This document shows positions 15,125 to 22,702 of a DNA stretch of 32,692 nt, piece by piece (positions within the stretch are counted from its first letter, which is position 1; each line of letters starts with the position of its first letter). The notes below the pieces were generated by a model. That model saw only the letters and a program-made list of their open reading frames with translations. It made no database searches and was not told where the DNA came from. The stretch spans positions 1 to 32,692 of the forward strand of contig JACCLL010000041.1 in assembly GCA_013425325.1 (NCBI GenBank). Direction: 5' to 3'. Source of the DNA: Microcaldota archaeon. GTDB lineage: Archaea; Micrarchaeota; Micrarchaeia; Norongarragalinales; UBA8480. The position numbers and the translations under genes were made by a program.

Positions 15125-15939
15125 AGAAGATTCGCGCGCCGCCGTTCAGCCTATGCAACTCGCTCGAGTGCGGGCAAGTCTTCGGCTGGAAAAAGCACGG
15201 CGACGGCTACGCAGGCGTACTAAGAGGCAAAAAAGTTTTCGTCCGACAGCGCAGCTCCCTGCTGGAATTCCAAGGCGCTTCCGTGAAAGAAATGCGAAAC
15301 TACTTTGCCTTAGACCACGACTTGAACGCAGTCTACCGCGAAATCTCGGTAGACGACAACCTCCGCAAAGCAGTCAAAGAATTCAGAGGACTCAGGATTT
15401 TGAGGCAGGAACCGTGGGAATGCGCCGTCTCGTTCCTCTGCAGCCAGAACTCCAACATTCCGCGAATCGAAAAAATGCTTTACAACCTCCGCAAGCGGTT
15501 TGGAACGCCGTTGGACAAAGACACGAGGGCATTTCCGACTCCCGCGCAGCTTTCGAAAGCAACTGAAAAACAGTTGAAACAATGCGGGCTGGGATACCGC
15601 GCGAAGTACGTCAAAAAGTTTGCGGACCACATCGCGCGGCACAAAGACGACTTTCTTGCTCTGAAGAAACTTTCTTACGAAAAAGCACGGGAAAAGCTGA
15701 TGAACCACTTGGGAATCGGGCCGAAAGTAGCGGACTGCGTCTGCTTGTACGCCCTGGAAAAGCTGGAAGCGTTCCCGATCGACGCGTGGATGAAGAAAGT
15801 GCTTGAAAAAAAATACGGGAAAAAAGAGGGGTACGCGAAATCGGCCGAGTTCGCTCGAAAGCGCTTCGGCCGCTTCGCGGGATACGCCCAACTCTACTTG
15901 TTCGCGTGGGCGCGCTCAAAACGTCATTCTCTCAAGTAA
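15121..15939 (+). CDS. ogg: 8-oxoguanine DNA glycosylase/lyase (OGG family)
   Basis: 272 residues with the OGG1 layout: a short N-terminal beta domain (LCNSLECGQVFGWKK) then a helical HhH-GPD domain. CSQNSNIPRIEKM matches the lesion-recognition segment CSxNNNIxRI. The helix-hairpin-helix reads LGIGPKVADCVCLYALEKLEAFPIDAW, with Lys202 as the Schiff-base nucleophile and Asp221 as the catalytic aspartate. It should excise 8-oxoguanine and nick the backbone. The ORF-track start (15064) lies inside the Fic gene. ATG 15121 is better because it forms an ATGA overlap with the Fic stop. Linkage to Fic implies co-transcription. The 3' end overlaps the convergent ACT gene by 16 bases. Confidence 0.92.
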   Translation: MKKIRAPPFSLCNSLECGQVFGWKKHGDGYAGVLRGKKVFVRQRSSLLEFQGASVKEMRNYFALDHDLNAVYREISVDDNLRKAVKEFRGLRILRQEPWECAVSFLCSQNSNIPRIEKMLYNLRKRFGTPLDKDTRAFPTPAQLSKATEKQLKQCGLGYRAKYVKKFADHIARHKDDFLALKKLSYEKAREKLMNHLGIGPKVADCVCLYALEKLEAFPIDAWMKKVLEKKYGKKEGYAKSAEFARKRFGRFAGYAQLYLFAWARSKRHSLK

Positions 15940-16316
15940 GGCTTGAGCAACTGCCTGGCGGTGCCGTAGTTGTCCACCCTCATTGCGAGAACCGAGCTGC
16001 CTGTTTCCTTGGAGAGCAGGTAGACGTTCTCGATGTTCACGCCTCGCTCGCCTAGGGTAGTGCTTATTCTCGCGAGTTCACCCGGCCTGTCCTGCAGTCT
16101 CAGCATGAGAATGTCGGAATCCACCACGTTGTAGCCGAGTTTTTCAAGCACGGTACGCGCTTTCGAGGCGTTCCGGGTGATCAGGCGGATGACTCCGCTG
16201 TCTCCCATCGCCTCCGCTGCAAGAGCCTCTATGTTTATGTGGTTTCTGCCTAGCGCCTCCGAAATGCCTGCCAGTACGCCTGGCTGGTTCGGGGCAATCA
16301 CGTGCAGTTCTTTCAC
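15924..16316 (-). CDS. Double ACT-domain protein, probable amino-acid-sensing regulator
   Basis: 130 residues made entirely of two ACT domains. ACT1 starts ELHVIAPNQPGVLAGISEALGRNHINIEAL and ACT2 starts LMLRLQDRPGELARISTTLGERGVNIENVYLL; both have the ligand-site pattern N/D-x-PG-x-L. With no enzymatic or DNA-binding domain, it probably binds an amino acid and acts through partners or as a small allosteric sensor. The ORF-track start is GTG 16325, but that codon overlaps the Shine-Dalgarno itself (AGGAGGTG). GTG 16316 lies 7 bases after it and gives the start used here. The TATA box of this gene sits inside a 7-base-arm inverted repeat. It is divergent from the M42 peptidase gene. Confidence 0.85.
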   Translation of the reverse strand: MKELHVIAPNQPGVLAGISEALGRNHINIEALAAEAMGDSGVIRLITRNASKARTVLEKLGYNVVDSDILMLRLQDRPGELARISTTLGERGVNIENVYLLSKETGSSVLAMRVDNYGTARQLLKPYLRE

Positions 16317-16320
16317 GTCG

Positions 16321-16328
16321 GCCACCTC
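16321..16328 (-). promoter_or_regulatory. Shine-Dalgarno that decides the ACT gene start
   Basis: AGGAGGTG on the minus strand is nearly a full anti-16S match. The upstream GTG candidate is part of this motif, whereas the next in-frame GTG (16316-16314) is at good spacing. This makes the protein three residues shorter than the ORF-track version. Confidence 0.65.
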
Positions 16329-16357
16329 CTGTTTCTTCTGGGGTTTCAGTTATTCTG

Positions 16358-16382
16358 GGCAACAGGGTTATTAAGTGTTGCC
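16358..16382 (-). promoter_or_regulatory. Inverted repeat straddling the ACT gene TATA box
   Basis: GGCAACA (16358-16364) and its exact complement TGTTGCC (16376-16382) flank an 11-base spacer. On the minus strand the spacer reads CTTAATAACCC, a TATA box placed to give a ~30-base leader with the Shine-Dalgarno. A repressor bound here would occlude TBP. The element could also affect the divergent M42 gene. Confidence 0.55.
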
Positions 16383-16433
16383 GCGTCAGTCTTACAGAAA
16401 ACGAATTTTACGGCTTTACAAGAGGTGTCTCGA

Positions 16434-17483
16434 ATGGTTGAGGCAAGGGATTATTTAAAGAAACTCAGCGAAATGCACGCACCGTCAGGCATGGAAGACG
16501 AAGTAGCCGACTTCATGCAAAAAGAATTCGAGAAACACGGCTTCAACACCGAGCGCGACGTCCTCGGAAACGTCATAGCACGAAAAGGCAAGGGCAAGAA
16601 AGTACTTGTCGCCGCGCACATGGACGAACCCGCCTTCGCCGTTTCCAGCGTAACTAAAGAAGGCTTCCTAAAGTTCGTTAAAGTAGGGGGATTGTACGAC
16701 GGAATCCTGCCCACCAGCCGCGTGGCAGTGCACGCAAAAGAAAGAATTACGGGAGTAATCGGAGCAAAGCCACCCCACCTCATGAAAGACGAGGAAGAAA
16801 AAAAACTAATTGAATTCGAGCAAATGTTCGTAGACATAGGAGCTTCAAGCGCAACCGAAACCGCAAAACTGGGAATCCGACCCGGAACCTTCATCACCTT
16901 CGACTCGCCCTACCGCGAACTGAGGAACGGACTCGCGTTAGGCAAGGCATTCGACGACAGAAGCGGCTGCGCCGCCCTCCTCTCGCTGGCAAGCAGGCTA
17001 AAGAACTTCGACGGCTGCGAAGCCTGCCTCGTCGGAACCATCCGGGAGGAAACGGGGTTGTTCGGAGCCGCCATGGCCGCCTTCAAGCTCGAACCCGACT
17101 TCGCGATTTCGTTGGACGTAACCCTCGCAGGAGGAACGCCGGACGTCACGGAAGAAAAAATTCCAGTAAAACTCGGCGCGGGCCCGGCGCTGGGAGTAAT
17201 AGAAGGCGGAGGCAGGGGCCTGATAATGAGCAACAAGCTCATCCAATGGGCAGAAAAAACCGCTGCCGCGAAAAAAATTCCCATGCAGTTCGAAGTAAGC
17301 GACAGGGGACGGAGCGACGCGTCAAGCATGCAGTACTCCCGCGCGGGAGTCCTCGCCGCAAGCATAGGCATTCCCTCGCGCTACATCCACTCGCCAAACG
17401 AAATGGTCGACTTAAAAGACGTCGAAAACTCGACGTTACTGGTTGAAGCCCTGTTGAAAGAATTTCCGTCGTTCAAGCCCTAG
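16434..17483 (+). CDS. M42-family metallo-aminopeptidase (TET-like)
   Basis: 349 residues of the M42 glutamyl/tetrahedral aminopeptidase family, which forms large cytosolic self-compartmentalised complexes that trim peptides. Metal and catalytic residues are visible in order: AAHMDEPAF (His-x-Asp), GKAFDDRSGC (bridging Asp), GTIREETGLFGA (Glu-Glu, general base and ligand), SLDVTLAGG (Asp) and SRYIHSPNEMV (His). The PDZ-like insertion between the first two motifs is present (VKVGGLYDGILPTSRVAVHAK). The start is ATG 16434, with GAGGTG 6 bases upstream; the ORF-track start at 16302 is antisense to the ACT gene. It ends convergently with leuS, the stops sharing CTAG. Confidence 0.93.
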   Translation: MVEARDYLKKLSEMHAPSGMEDEVADFMQKEFEKHGFNTERDVLGNVIARKGKGKKVLVAAHMDEPAFAVSSVTKEGFLKFVKVGGLYDGILPTSRVAVHAKERITGVIGAKPPHLMKDEEEKKLIEFEQMFVDIGASSATETAKLGIRPGTFITFDSPYRELRNGLALGKAFDDRSGCAALLSLASRLKNFDGCEACLVGTIREETGLFGAAMAAFKLEPDFAISLDVTLAGGTPDVTEEKIPVKLGAGPALGVIEGGGRGLIMSNKLIQWAEKTAAAKKIPMQFEVSDRGRSDASSMQYSRAGVLAASIGIPSRYIHSPNEMVDLKDVENSTLLVEALLKEFPSFKP

Positions 17484-20320
17484 GCAAGGACTATCGACGG
17501 CTTGAAAGGCATTGCGCGAACCCTCTTTTCTTCCACGGAGTCTTCCTCGCGCTCGACTTTCACTTCCAAACCACTTTCCTTCGACAGGAACGCCGTCGCC
17601 TGCTTGAGCGCGCCGAACTCGTCCAACTGTTTTCTGCCGCGCAGTTCAAAGAAATTCCGCGACGCGTACTGCTTCAGCGCTTCGTCGGTCAAAACAAGTT
17701 CTTCCGGCTTCGCCGCTTTTTCGAGCGCTTTAGACAACGCGTCCGCCTTGGCCTTCGAACCGATTATTACGGTTGCCTTGGTTGCCTTGATTTTCACGAG
17801 TTCCTTGACTTTCCTCAAGTCCGCAAAAACCGCTGCAACGTAGTCTTCCGCCTCCTCGATTTCGAGCGCAATCCTTTCTTCGCGGACTTCCGGCCACGCG
17901 GCGTGCGAAGCAAAGCCCTTGCCCCCCGATTGTTCCCACAGTTCTTCGCAAACGTGCGGAACCATTGGGCAAAGCAATAGAATCCATCTCTCCGCAATTT
18001 CCTTTGCGACAAACGCCTTCTCGTCTTCAGTCGAGCGGCGCGAGAAGTAATCCCACGCGTTCAACAAGCTGTAGAACGAGCTCTGGACGTAGTTGCGCAA
18101 CGAAAACTCTTCAAGCGCCTTCGTCGATTCCAGCACCGACGTTTCGAACTTGCTGAGCATCCACTTTACTGCAATCGAGTCCGGCTGCTTCTTAGGCGCC
18201 TTCTCCGACAACTCGGTCAACAAAAGCACTAGCTCCGCCCATTTGACGAAACTCCTCCGAGTGGCTTCGAGGTCCCTGTCCCTGAAGTCGAGCACTGAAC
18301 CGAATTCGGCGGCGGCCGAAACGTAGAGCCTGAACAAGTCGGCGCCGTACTTTTCCTTAATGCTTGAAAGAATGATCACGTTGCCTTTGCTCTTGCTCAT
18401 CTTCGCTCCCTCGCGGACGAGCATTTCGTTCAACGACAACGCACGCGGCCAGTGCTTCGGCCCGAAGACTGCCGTGTGGGCGAAAATGAAGAAACTCAAG
18501 TGGTTCGTAATGTGCGCCACCGCAGTGTGCCTCAAGTCGTTCGGATACCAGTACTCGAACTCCTTGCGAATCGACTTCAGCACAAGCGGTTGCACTCCAC
18601 AGGTTTTTGCAACCGTTTCCGCAGTTCCTTCGCCGAGGAAGACGAAGTCGAAGAATTCCTCGCGCAGTTGCTCGGGCTTCAAACCAAAACGCCGAATCTG
18701 CTTGATTACGGTGTAGAACGCCATGTAAATCGTCGAGTCGCTCAACGACTCGATTATCCACTCGTTCGCAAAAGGCAGCTGCGTTCCCAGCCCCCTCCTC
18801 CTTGCGCACGGGCGTTTGTCGAGCCAGGCGAAAATGTCTTCGAACTGCTTCTTGTAATTCGACGGGAAAATGAACATTCTTTCCAGGCAGTCGTTCGCGC
18901 GGTCCTTCCAGCCATGCGCGTTGAAGTCGATGAACCACTGGTTCTCCATAACTGCGGCAATGACCTGGCCGCCGCACCTGCACTTTGCGGGCCTCGTCGT
19001 TTCGTAGAAATCGGCGGCGACCTTCTTTTTCTTCAGCCACGCGATTACGTCGTCCTTTGCTTCGTCGATTTTTCTTCCCGCGAACTCGCCGCAGTTCCTT
19101 CCGAGAGTTCCCTCGTAGAACTCTTTCTTGTACAACTCGGCGGTTGCCTTGTCCAGCTTCGGCTTTTCACGCGCGTTCGCGATTTTCATGCGCTCGCAAA
19201 TCTCGACCGCCGGCAGTTCTCCGTAGCCCGGCGACGAAATCAATGGAATGGGCTTGATTGCATTAACCGCCTCGGCAATCCCGTATTTCTGCAGCGTCTT
19301 CTCGTCTTTCTTCAAGTCAGCCAACGCCATCCAATCGTACGGCGCGTGCGCGGGAACGCTGTGCACGAACCCGCTCGCGTTTTCCGGATCCACGAAGGAC
19401 GCGGGAAGCACTGTGACCTTTGTTCCAAGCGGCGAGACAAGCGTTTTTCCAATGAATTTTTCTCCCGAAATTTTTTCCAGAACCCTAACGGAATGGTTTT
19501 GCAGCGCCAGTTTTTCCGCAGCCGGCTGGCTGACGTACCACGTTTCGCCGTCCACGGTCGCCTTAACGTACTCGACTGACGGGTTGACGAACATGTTAGT
19601 TATTCCGAACACTGTTTCGGGACGCAGCGTGCTGGAGACAATAAAAGCGTTTTCGCCTTCGACTTTGAACTTCAAGGCAATGAACGTCTGCAGGTCAACA
19701 GGGTTCGTGTCCCCGTCTTGAATGTCATCTTCGCCCGCCGCATTTGCGCACGACTTGCAGTAAAGCAACGGGTAAGCGGCTTGCTTGAGGTAGCCTTTTT
19801 TCTTGTACTTGTGGAACTGCCATTCCACGAACTTGTTGTACTCCCTGTCGCCGGTAGTGAACTGCCTGCTCAAGTCAAGCGAGTAGCCGAGGCTCTTGAA
19901 GTCCTCGATTATCTTAGAAGAAAAGTATTCAACGACTTTCTTCGGGTCCGCGAAGCTCTTCACGATTTTTTCAACTGTCTTCGCGTCTTTCTCGTAAGTG
20001 CCGACGTAATCTTTGTACAGTTTTAGCGCTTCCAGGTCGCCGGCAGCGATTTTCGCGCTCACCGCAAGCACGGGAGTTCCCGTAATGTGGAAAGCCATTG
20101 GCCACAGCAGGTTGAATCCCTGCATGCGCTTGAAACGCGCTATAACGTCGCCATAAGTGTAAGTCCTTCCGTGCCCGACGTGCAGCGTTCCGCTCACGTA
20201 CGGATAGGGAACGGTGAAAAAGAACTTGGGCTTGCGCTCGTCGGGCGCGGGCTCGAAAGCCTTTTCCGAGTACCAGCGCCGCTGCCACTTGTCTTCAATA
20301 GCCCTGAAATCAAGTGCCAA
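17480..20320 (-). CDS. leuS: Leucyl-tRNA synthetase (archaeal type)
   Basis: 946 residues of class I LeuRS, which charges tRNA-Leu. The HIGH motif is in YPYVSGTLHVGHGRTYT. The CP1 editing domain holds the T-rich hydrolytic site (STLRPETVFGITN) and the aspartate region VHSVPAHAPYDW. The KMSKS loop is REGAKMSKSKGNVI. A tRNA-binding helical domain and the archaeal-type C-terminal extension follow. The start is TTG 20320 with GGTGA 6 bases upstream. An AT-rich promoter region (CAATTAATAAC) lies in the 50-base gap to the FTR-like gene. Long ORFs on the opposite strand here (18452-19579, 19248-19721) are shadows. Confidence 0.95.
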   Translation of the reverse strand: MALDFRAIEDKWQRRWYSEKAFEPAPDERKPKFFFTVPYPYVSGTLHVGHGRTYTYGDVIARFKRMQGFNLLWPMAFHITGTPVLAVSAKIAAGDLEALKLYKDYVGTYEKDAKTVEKIVKSFADPKKVVEYFSSKIIEDFKSLGYSLDLSRQFTTGDREYNKFVEWQFHKYKKKGYLKQAAYPLLYCKSCANAAGEDDIQDGDTNPVDLQTFIALKFKVEGENAFIVSSTLRPETVFGITNMFVNPSVEYVKATVDGETWYVSQPAAEKLALQNHSVRVLEKISGEKFIGKTLVSPLGTKVTVLPASFVDPENASGFVHSVPAHAPYDWMALADLKKDEKTLQKYGIAEAVNAIKPIPLISSPGYGELPAVEICERMKIANAREKPKLDKATAELYKKEFYEGTLGRNCGEFAGRKIDEAKDDVIAWLKKKKVAADFYETTRPAKCRCGGQVIAAVMENQWFIDFNAHGWKDRANDCLERMFIFPSNYKKQFEDIFAWLDKRPCARRRGLGTQLPFANEWIIESLSDSTIYMAFYTVIKQIRRFGLKPEQLREEFFDFVFLGEGTAETVAKTCGVQPLVLKSIRKEFEYWYPNDLRHTAVAHITNHLSFFIFAHTAVFGPKHWPRALSLNEMLVREGAKMSKSKGNVIILSSIKEKYGADLFRLYVSAAAEFGSVLDFRDRDLEATRRSFVKWAELVLLLTELSEKAPKKQPDSIAVKWMLSKFETSVLESTKALEEFSLRNYVQSSFYSLLNAWDYFSRRSTEDEKAFVAKEIAERWILLLCPMVPHVCEELWEQSGGKGFASHAAWPEVREERIALEIEEAEDYVAAVFADLRKVKELVKIKATKATVIIGSKAKADALSKALEKAAKPEELVLTDEALKQYASRNFFELRGRKQLDEFGALKQATAFLSKESGLEVKVEREEDSVEEKRVRAMPFKPSIVLA

Positions 20321-20370
20321 AAACAGTCACCGATTGGAAAATAATTGCGGCGCCAAAGTTATTAATTGTT

Positions 20371-20799
20371 TTAGGAGCGCTTGATGAACAAGCCGCACCA
20401 GCACCGGCCTTCGGTTCTCCAAATTCCTTGCGCCTCGAAGTTACACGGACACAACAGCGAGGAGTCAAGTTTCGCGGCGGAAGCCGAGATCCGGCACGGG
20501 CAGTACTTCAAGCCCTTCTTCTCCAAGTTGGCGTAAACGCCGTCCACTACGCGGTCGACGTGCACTTTCTCCGGGTTCAACGCGAAGGCGTTGTTGTCGC
20601 AGTATTTCTCGATTGCCGCACGGAATTCTTGTTTTGGCATCGGGTCGGCGGAAGCGTTTTCGAACAAAAGCTTCTTCGCCTCGTCGGCGTCGACTTCAAC
20701 GTACTTGTTCAACTGCATGCAAGTCGGACACTTTTCGGGCGCGTTAACTCCCCAGTGCACGTCGCCGCAGACGGTGCACCGGAAAAACTTTTTCGCCAC
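20371..20799 (-). CDS. Rubredoxin/zinc-ribbon fused to ferredoxin:thioredoxin reductase catalytic-type domain
   Basis: 142 residues. Residues ~6-28 are a rubredoxin-like metal ribbon (FRCTVCGDVHWGV then KCPTC). Residues ~50-142 match the catalytic beta subunit of ferredoxin:thioredoxin reductase. All seven family cysteines are there: Cys67 in KYCDNN, then CPC (100-102), CPC (117-119) and CWC (133-135), the last replacing the usual CHC. In the known enzyme, four of these bind a 4Fe-4S cluster next to a redox disulfide, passing ferredoxin electrons to disulfides. Spacing is CPC-x14-CPC-x13-CWC rather than the plant x16/x8. Rubredoxin-FTR fusions are known as ferredoxin:disulfide reductases in methanogens. 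The start is GTG 20799, 10 bases after the cupredoxin stop, so they are likely co-transcribed. Confidence 0.8.
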   Translation of the reverse strand: MAKKFFRCTVCGDVHWGVNAPEKCPTCMQLNKYVEVDADEAKKLLFENASADPMPKQEFRAAIEKYCDNNAFALNPEKVHVDRVVDGVYANLEKKGLKYCPCRISASAAKLDSSLLCPCNFEAQGIWRTEGRCWCGLFIKRS

Positions 20800-20809
20800 G
20801 CCAAAACCT

Positions 20810-21253
20810 TCAAGTTATTTCCAGCCGGCCTTCCATTCCGAATTCCCTGTGCCCCGGCGCCGAGCAGTAGAACGGGAAGGTTCCGGACTGGTTTGCCAAA
20901 AACTCTATTGACTCGGTTCCGCCCGGCGAAAGCAAGTGCGTCGACTTGAATCCCTCGACAACCAGGCTGTGGGCGGTAGTGCCGGCGTTCCTGAAAATGA
21001 TTCGCACGATGTCGCCGCGTTCCACTGAAATAACGTCGGGAGTGAAGTTGAATTCGCGGCTTTCAACAGTGAATTCCTTGACCGGACTCTGCTGCCTCGG
21101 CAATACGGTAATCGGGGGCGGGCTTACGCCCGGCGTTGTTTGAACGGAGGGCGTGGGAGTGGCAGTCACCTGAGGAGCGGGTTGCGAGGTAGTGCAGCCC
21201 GCAAGCAAAACCGCCGCGAACAGGCACAGAACGCCTAAGAACTTGAAATCCAT
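20810..21253 (-). CDS. Membrane-anchored cupredoxin (blue copper) lipoprotein
   Basis: 147 residues. The signal peptide ends in a lipobox-like LLAGC (Cys20). A Thr/Pro-rich linker (~21-58) follows, then a ~90-residue cupredoxin beta-barrel. Candidate type 1 copper ligands are His95 (TTAHSL), Cys130, His135 and Met140 in FYCSAPGHREFGM, the C-x4-H-x4-M spacing of plastocyanin/azurin-like proteins. It probably carries electrons at the outer face of the membrane. Upstream, GAGAGGTC can serve as Shine-Dalgarno and a TATA-like AACTTTTAATAGC (21304-21316) gives a ~30-base leader. It lies 10 bases upstream of the FTR-like gene; the pairing hints at envelope redox chemistry but does not prove it. Confidence 0.88.
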   Translation of the reverse strand: MDFKFLGVLCLFAAVLLAGCTTSQPAPQVTATPTPSVQTTPGVSPPPITVLPRQQSPVKEFTVESREFNFTPDVISVERGDIVRIIFRNAGTTAHSLVVEGFKSTHLLSPGGTESIEFLANQSGTFPFYCSAPGHREFGMEGRLEIT

Positions 21254-21319
21254 TTTTCAAACCGACCTCTCTATAACGACTCCAAAATTCCGAAGGCGTT
21301 CGCGCTATTAAAAGTTGCG

Positions 21320-21679
21320 TTAATTCCGCGGGCAGTCCTGCGGACAAGAAGAAACCGTTTCAGCACACGGACACCCGATTGCCATACAGACTATTTCCTG
21401 GCAGACTCCGTCGCCGCACAAGTTCCTACAATTTTCGGCAGGATGAACGAGTTTCCACCTGTCTTCTGGAGGAATTTCCTGCACGAAAGTCCTGCCGTCC
21501 GGCGCCCTGCACTGCACGGGATAAGTCTCCATCACGGGGTTGCCTGCCGCGGCGCATTCGTCGAAGTTGTTTACCCGTTCCGTGGTCTGCGTGAGTACCG
21601 AAGCAAAGTAAACTATTACTAGTATTGCCGCCAGCAAAATAACCGCAACTGCAAACGAAGGCATGCTTTGTTTTTTCAT
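21320..21679 (-). CDS. Small membrane-anchored Cys-rich extracellular protein
   Basis: 119 residues: a basic start, one transmembrane helix (FAVAVILLAAILVIVYFASVL), then an extracellular part with ten cysteines. The first block (NNFDECAAAGNPVMETYPVQC) resembles a recurring archaeal/bacterial extracellular motif of the form FDECxxAGxPvmExxPxxC. The second block (CRNLCGDGVCQEIVCMAIGCPC...CPQDC) is like short dockerin/EGF-type Cys repeats. Function unknown. The start is ATG 21679 (the ORF track uses a GTG one codon earlier). A TATA (CTTTTATTAAA, 21700-21710) lies ~26 bases upstream, so it is leaderless. A palindrome at 21721-21740 separates it from the divergent pilin-like gene. Confidence 0.7.
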   Translation of the reverse strand: MKKQSMPSFAVAVILLAAILVIVYFASVLTQTTERVNNFDECAAAGNPVMETYPVQCRAPDGRTFVQEIPPEDRWKLVHPAENCRNLCGDGVCQEIVCMAIGCPCAETVSSCPQDCPRN

Positions 21680-21720
21680 CACAACCGTATTCGAAGCGAT
21701 TTAATAAAAGTCCACGCCTT

Positions 21721-21740
21721 TCGTTAGGCCGGGCTAACGA
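21721..21740. promoter_or_regulatory. 20-base palindrome between two divergent promoters
   Basis: TCGTTAG and CTAACGA form perfect 7-base arms around GCCGGG, with only one mismatched pair inside the 20-base element. It lies just upstream of both TATA boxes (21700-21710 minus, 21749-21757 plus), the usual position for an archaeal activator or shared operator. No regulator gene is adjacent. Confidence 0.5.
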
Positions 21741-21748
21741 GCGAAGGC

Positions 21749-21757
21749 AAATAAATA
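21749..21757 (+). promoter_or_regulatory. TATA box of the first beta-helix gene
   Basis: AAATAAATA is centred 28 bases before ATG 21781, implying a leaderless transcript. The same GCAAATAAAT core recurs before the next paralogue (22672-22681), also ~26 bases from its ATG. Confidence 0.6.
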
Positions 21758-21780
21758 CCTAAAGGCGTTAAGCGTTGTTC

Positions 21781-22641
21781 ATGGCGAGAAAAGCCCAGGG
21801 GTCGCTCGAGTATATAGTACTGATCGGCGCCGTACTGTTCTTCATCGTACTGGTTGTAGTGGTGACGAAAACCAACGTATTATCCGGCGGCAGCGAAACG
21901 ACTCAAACCAACATGCAGCAGTGGAACACGACCGTAAACGCCGCGTGCGACATAGGCATTCCCTGTCCCTCCGGCTACGAGTGCGCGGCAAACGGAAGCT
22001 GCGTAATTCCGCTCGCACCGTCTTGCACGGTTAACATTACAGCGGCGGACCTTCCGTATACTACTACTCCCGGGCCGGGCGTTTATTGCCTGACTGAAGA
22101 TGCTGCGTTACCCGTCGGCAACGCGATTACAATTACTTCCTCGGACGTCGAACTGAATTGTTTTAACCACGTGCTTAGCGGCGCTGGTCCCGTTTGCGGA
22201 GCCATGCAGGTGGGCGTTTTTGTAGGTCCTGCGCTGCCGGCGTTGTCGAACGTGACTGTAAAGAACTGCAACTTGCACGACTTCTGCGGAGCAATGTACC
22301 TCGCCAACATGACTAGTGGAAACGTTTCATACAACGACGCTCACGACAACTATTATGGACTAGTGGTGGCTGGCAATGGCACTACTTACTCTTCGAACAA
22401 CGTTTCCTCTAACTTGTTCAGGGGCTTTGCTATCCTCAGCCAATCTTTTTCAAACATTTTCTCAAGTAACCGCGCTTGCGACAACAACTGCTCTGGTGGA
22501 ACATGTCAAGACTTTCGTTTCGGCAACGAGCAAACAAGTATTGACAGCACTTGCGGCACAGGCGGCTGCTATCAAAGCGCCGCCTGGCCGATGTGTTCCA
22601 GCGGCTTGGGCGGTTACAGCAACTGCAACTTCACCTGCTGA
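21781..22641 (+). CDS. Class III signal-peptide protein with single beta-helix domain
   Basis: 286 residues. The N-terminus RKAQGSLEYIVLIGAVLFFIVLVVVV is a class III (type IV pilin-like) signal peptide: the Q-x-S-x-E-x3-L motif sits just after the expected cleavage site and before the hydrophobic helix. A Cys-rich collar follows (CDIGIPCPSGYECAANGSC), nearly the same as in the next gene. Residues ~80-250 form a right-handed parallel beta-helix of NosD type (ITITSSDVELNCFNHVLSG, then Asn-ladder coils such as NVSYNDAHDNYYG). The C-terminus is the module C-x4-CYQ-x6-C-x8-NC-x3-C. Probably a cell-surface, possibly pilus-associated, adhesin or carbohydrate binder. The start is ATG 21781; the ORF track adds two codons from a TTG. 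Confidence 0.82.
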   Translation: MARKAQGSLEYIVLIGAVLFFIVLVVVVTKTNVLSGGSETTQTNMQQWNTTVNAACDIGIPCPSGYECAANGSCVIPLAPSCTVNITAADLPYTTTPGPGVYCLTEDAALPVGNAITITSSDVELNCFNHVLSGAGPVCGAMQVGVFVGPALPALSNVTVKNCNLHDFCGAMYLANMTSGNVSYNDAHDNYYGLVVAGNGTTYSSNNVSSNLFRGFAILSQSFSNIFSSNRACDNNCSGGTCQDFRFGNEQTSIDSTCGTGGCYQSAAWPMCSSGLGGYSNCNFTC

Positions 22642-22673
22642 AGCAAAAACGGGCTCGACGGCAAGGCCAAAGC

Positions 22674-22681
22674 AAATAAAT
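22674..22681 (+). promoter_or_regulatory. TATA box of the second beta-helix gene
   Basis: AAATAAAT is centred 26 bases before ATG 22703. With the preceding GC it duplicates the promoter core of the upstream paralogue, consistent with duplication of gene plus promoter. Confidence 0.6.
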
Positions 22682-22702
22682 CCGATAGCGGTAAGCTCTC
22701 TC

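Noticed and set aside
18452-19721. Long plus-strand ORFs opposite LeuRS
   Set aside because: They lie antisense to a complete, motif-bearing leuS gene and have low-complexity composition.
22376-22702. 109-residue N-terminal extension of the second beta-helix ORF
   Set aside because: It runs inside the preceding gene in a different frame; the class III signal peptide and TATA box fix the start at 22703.
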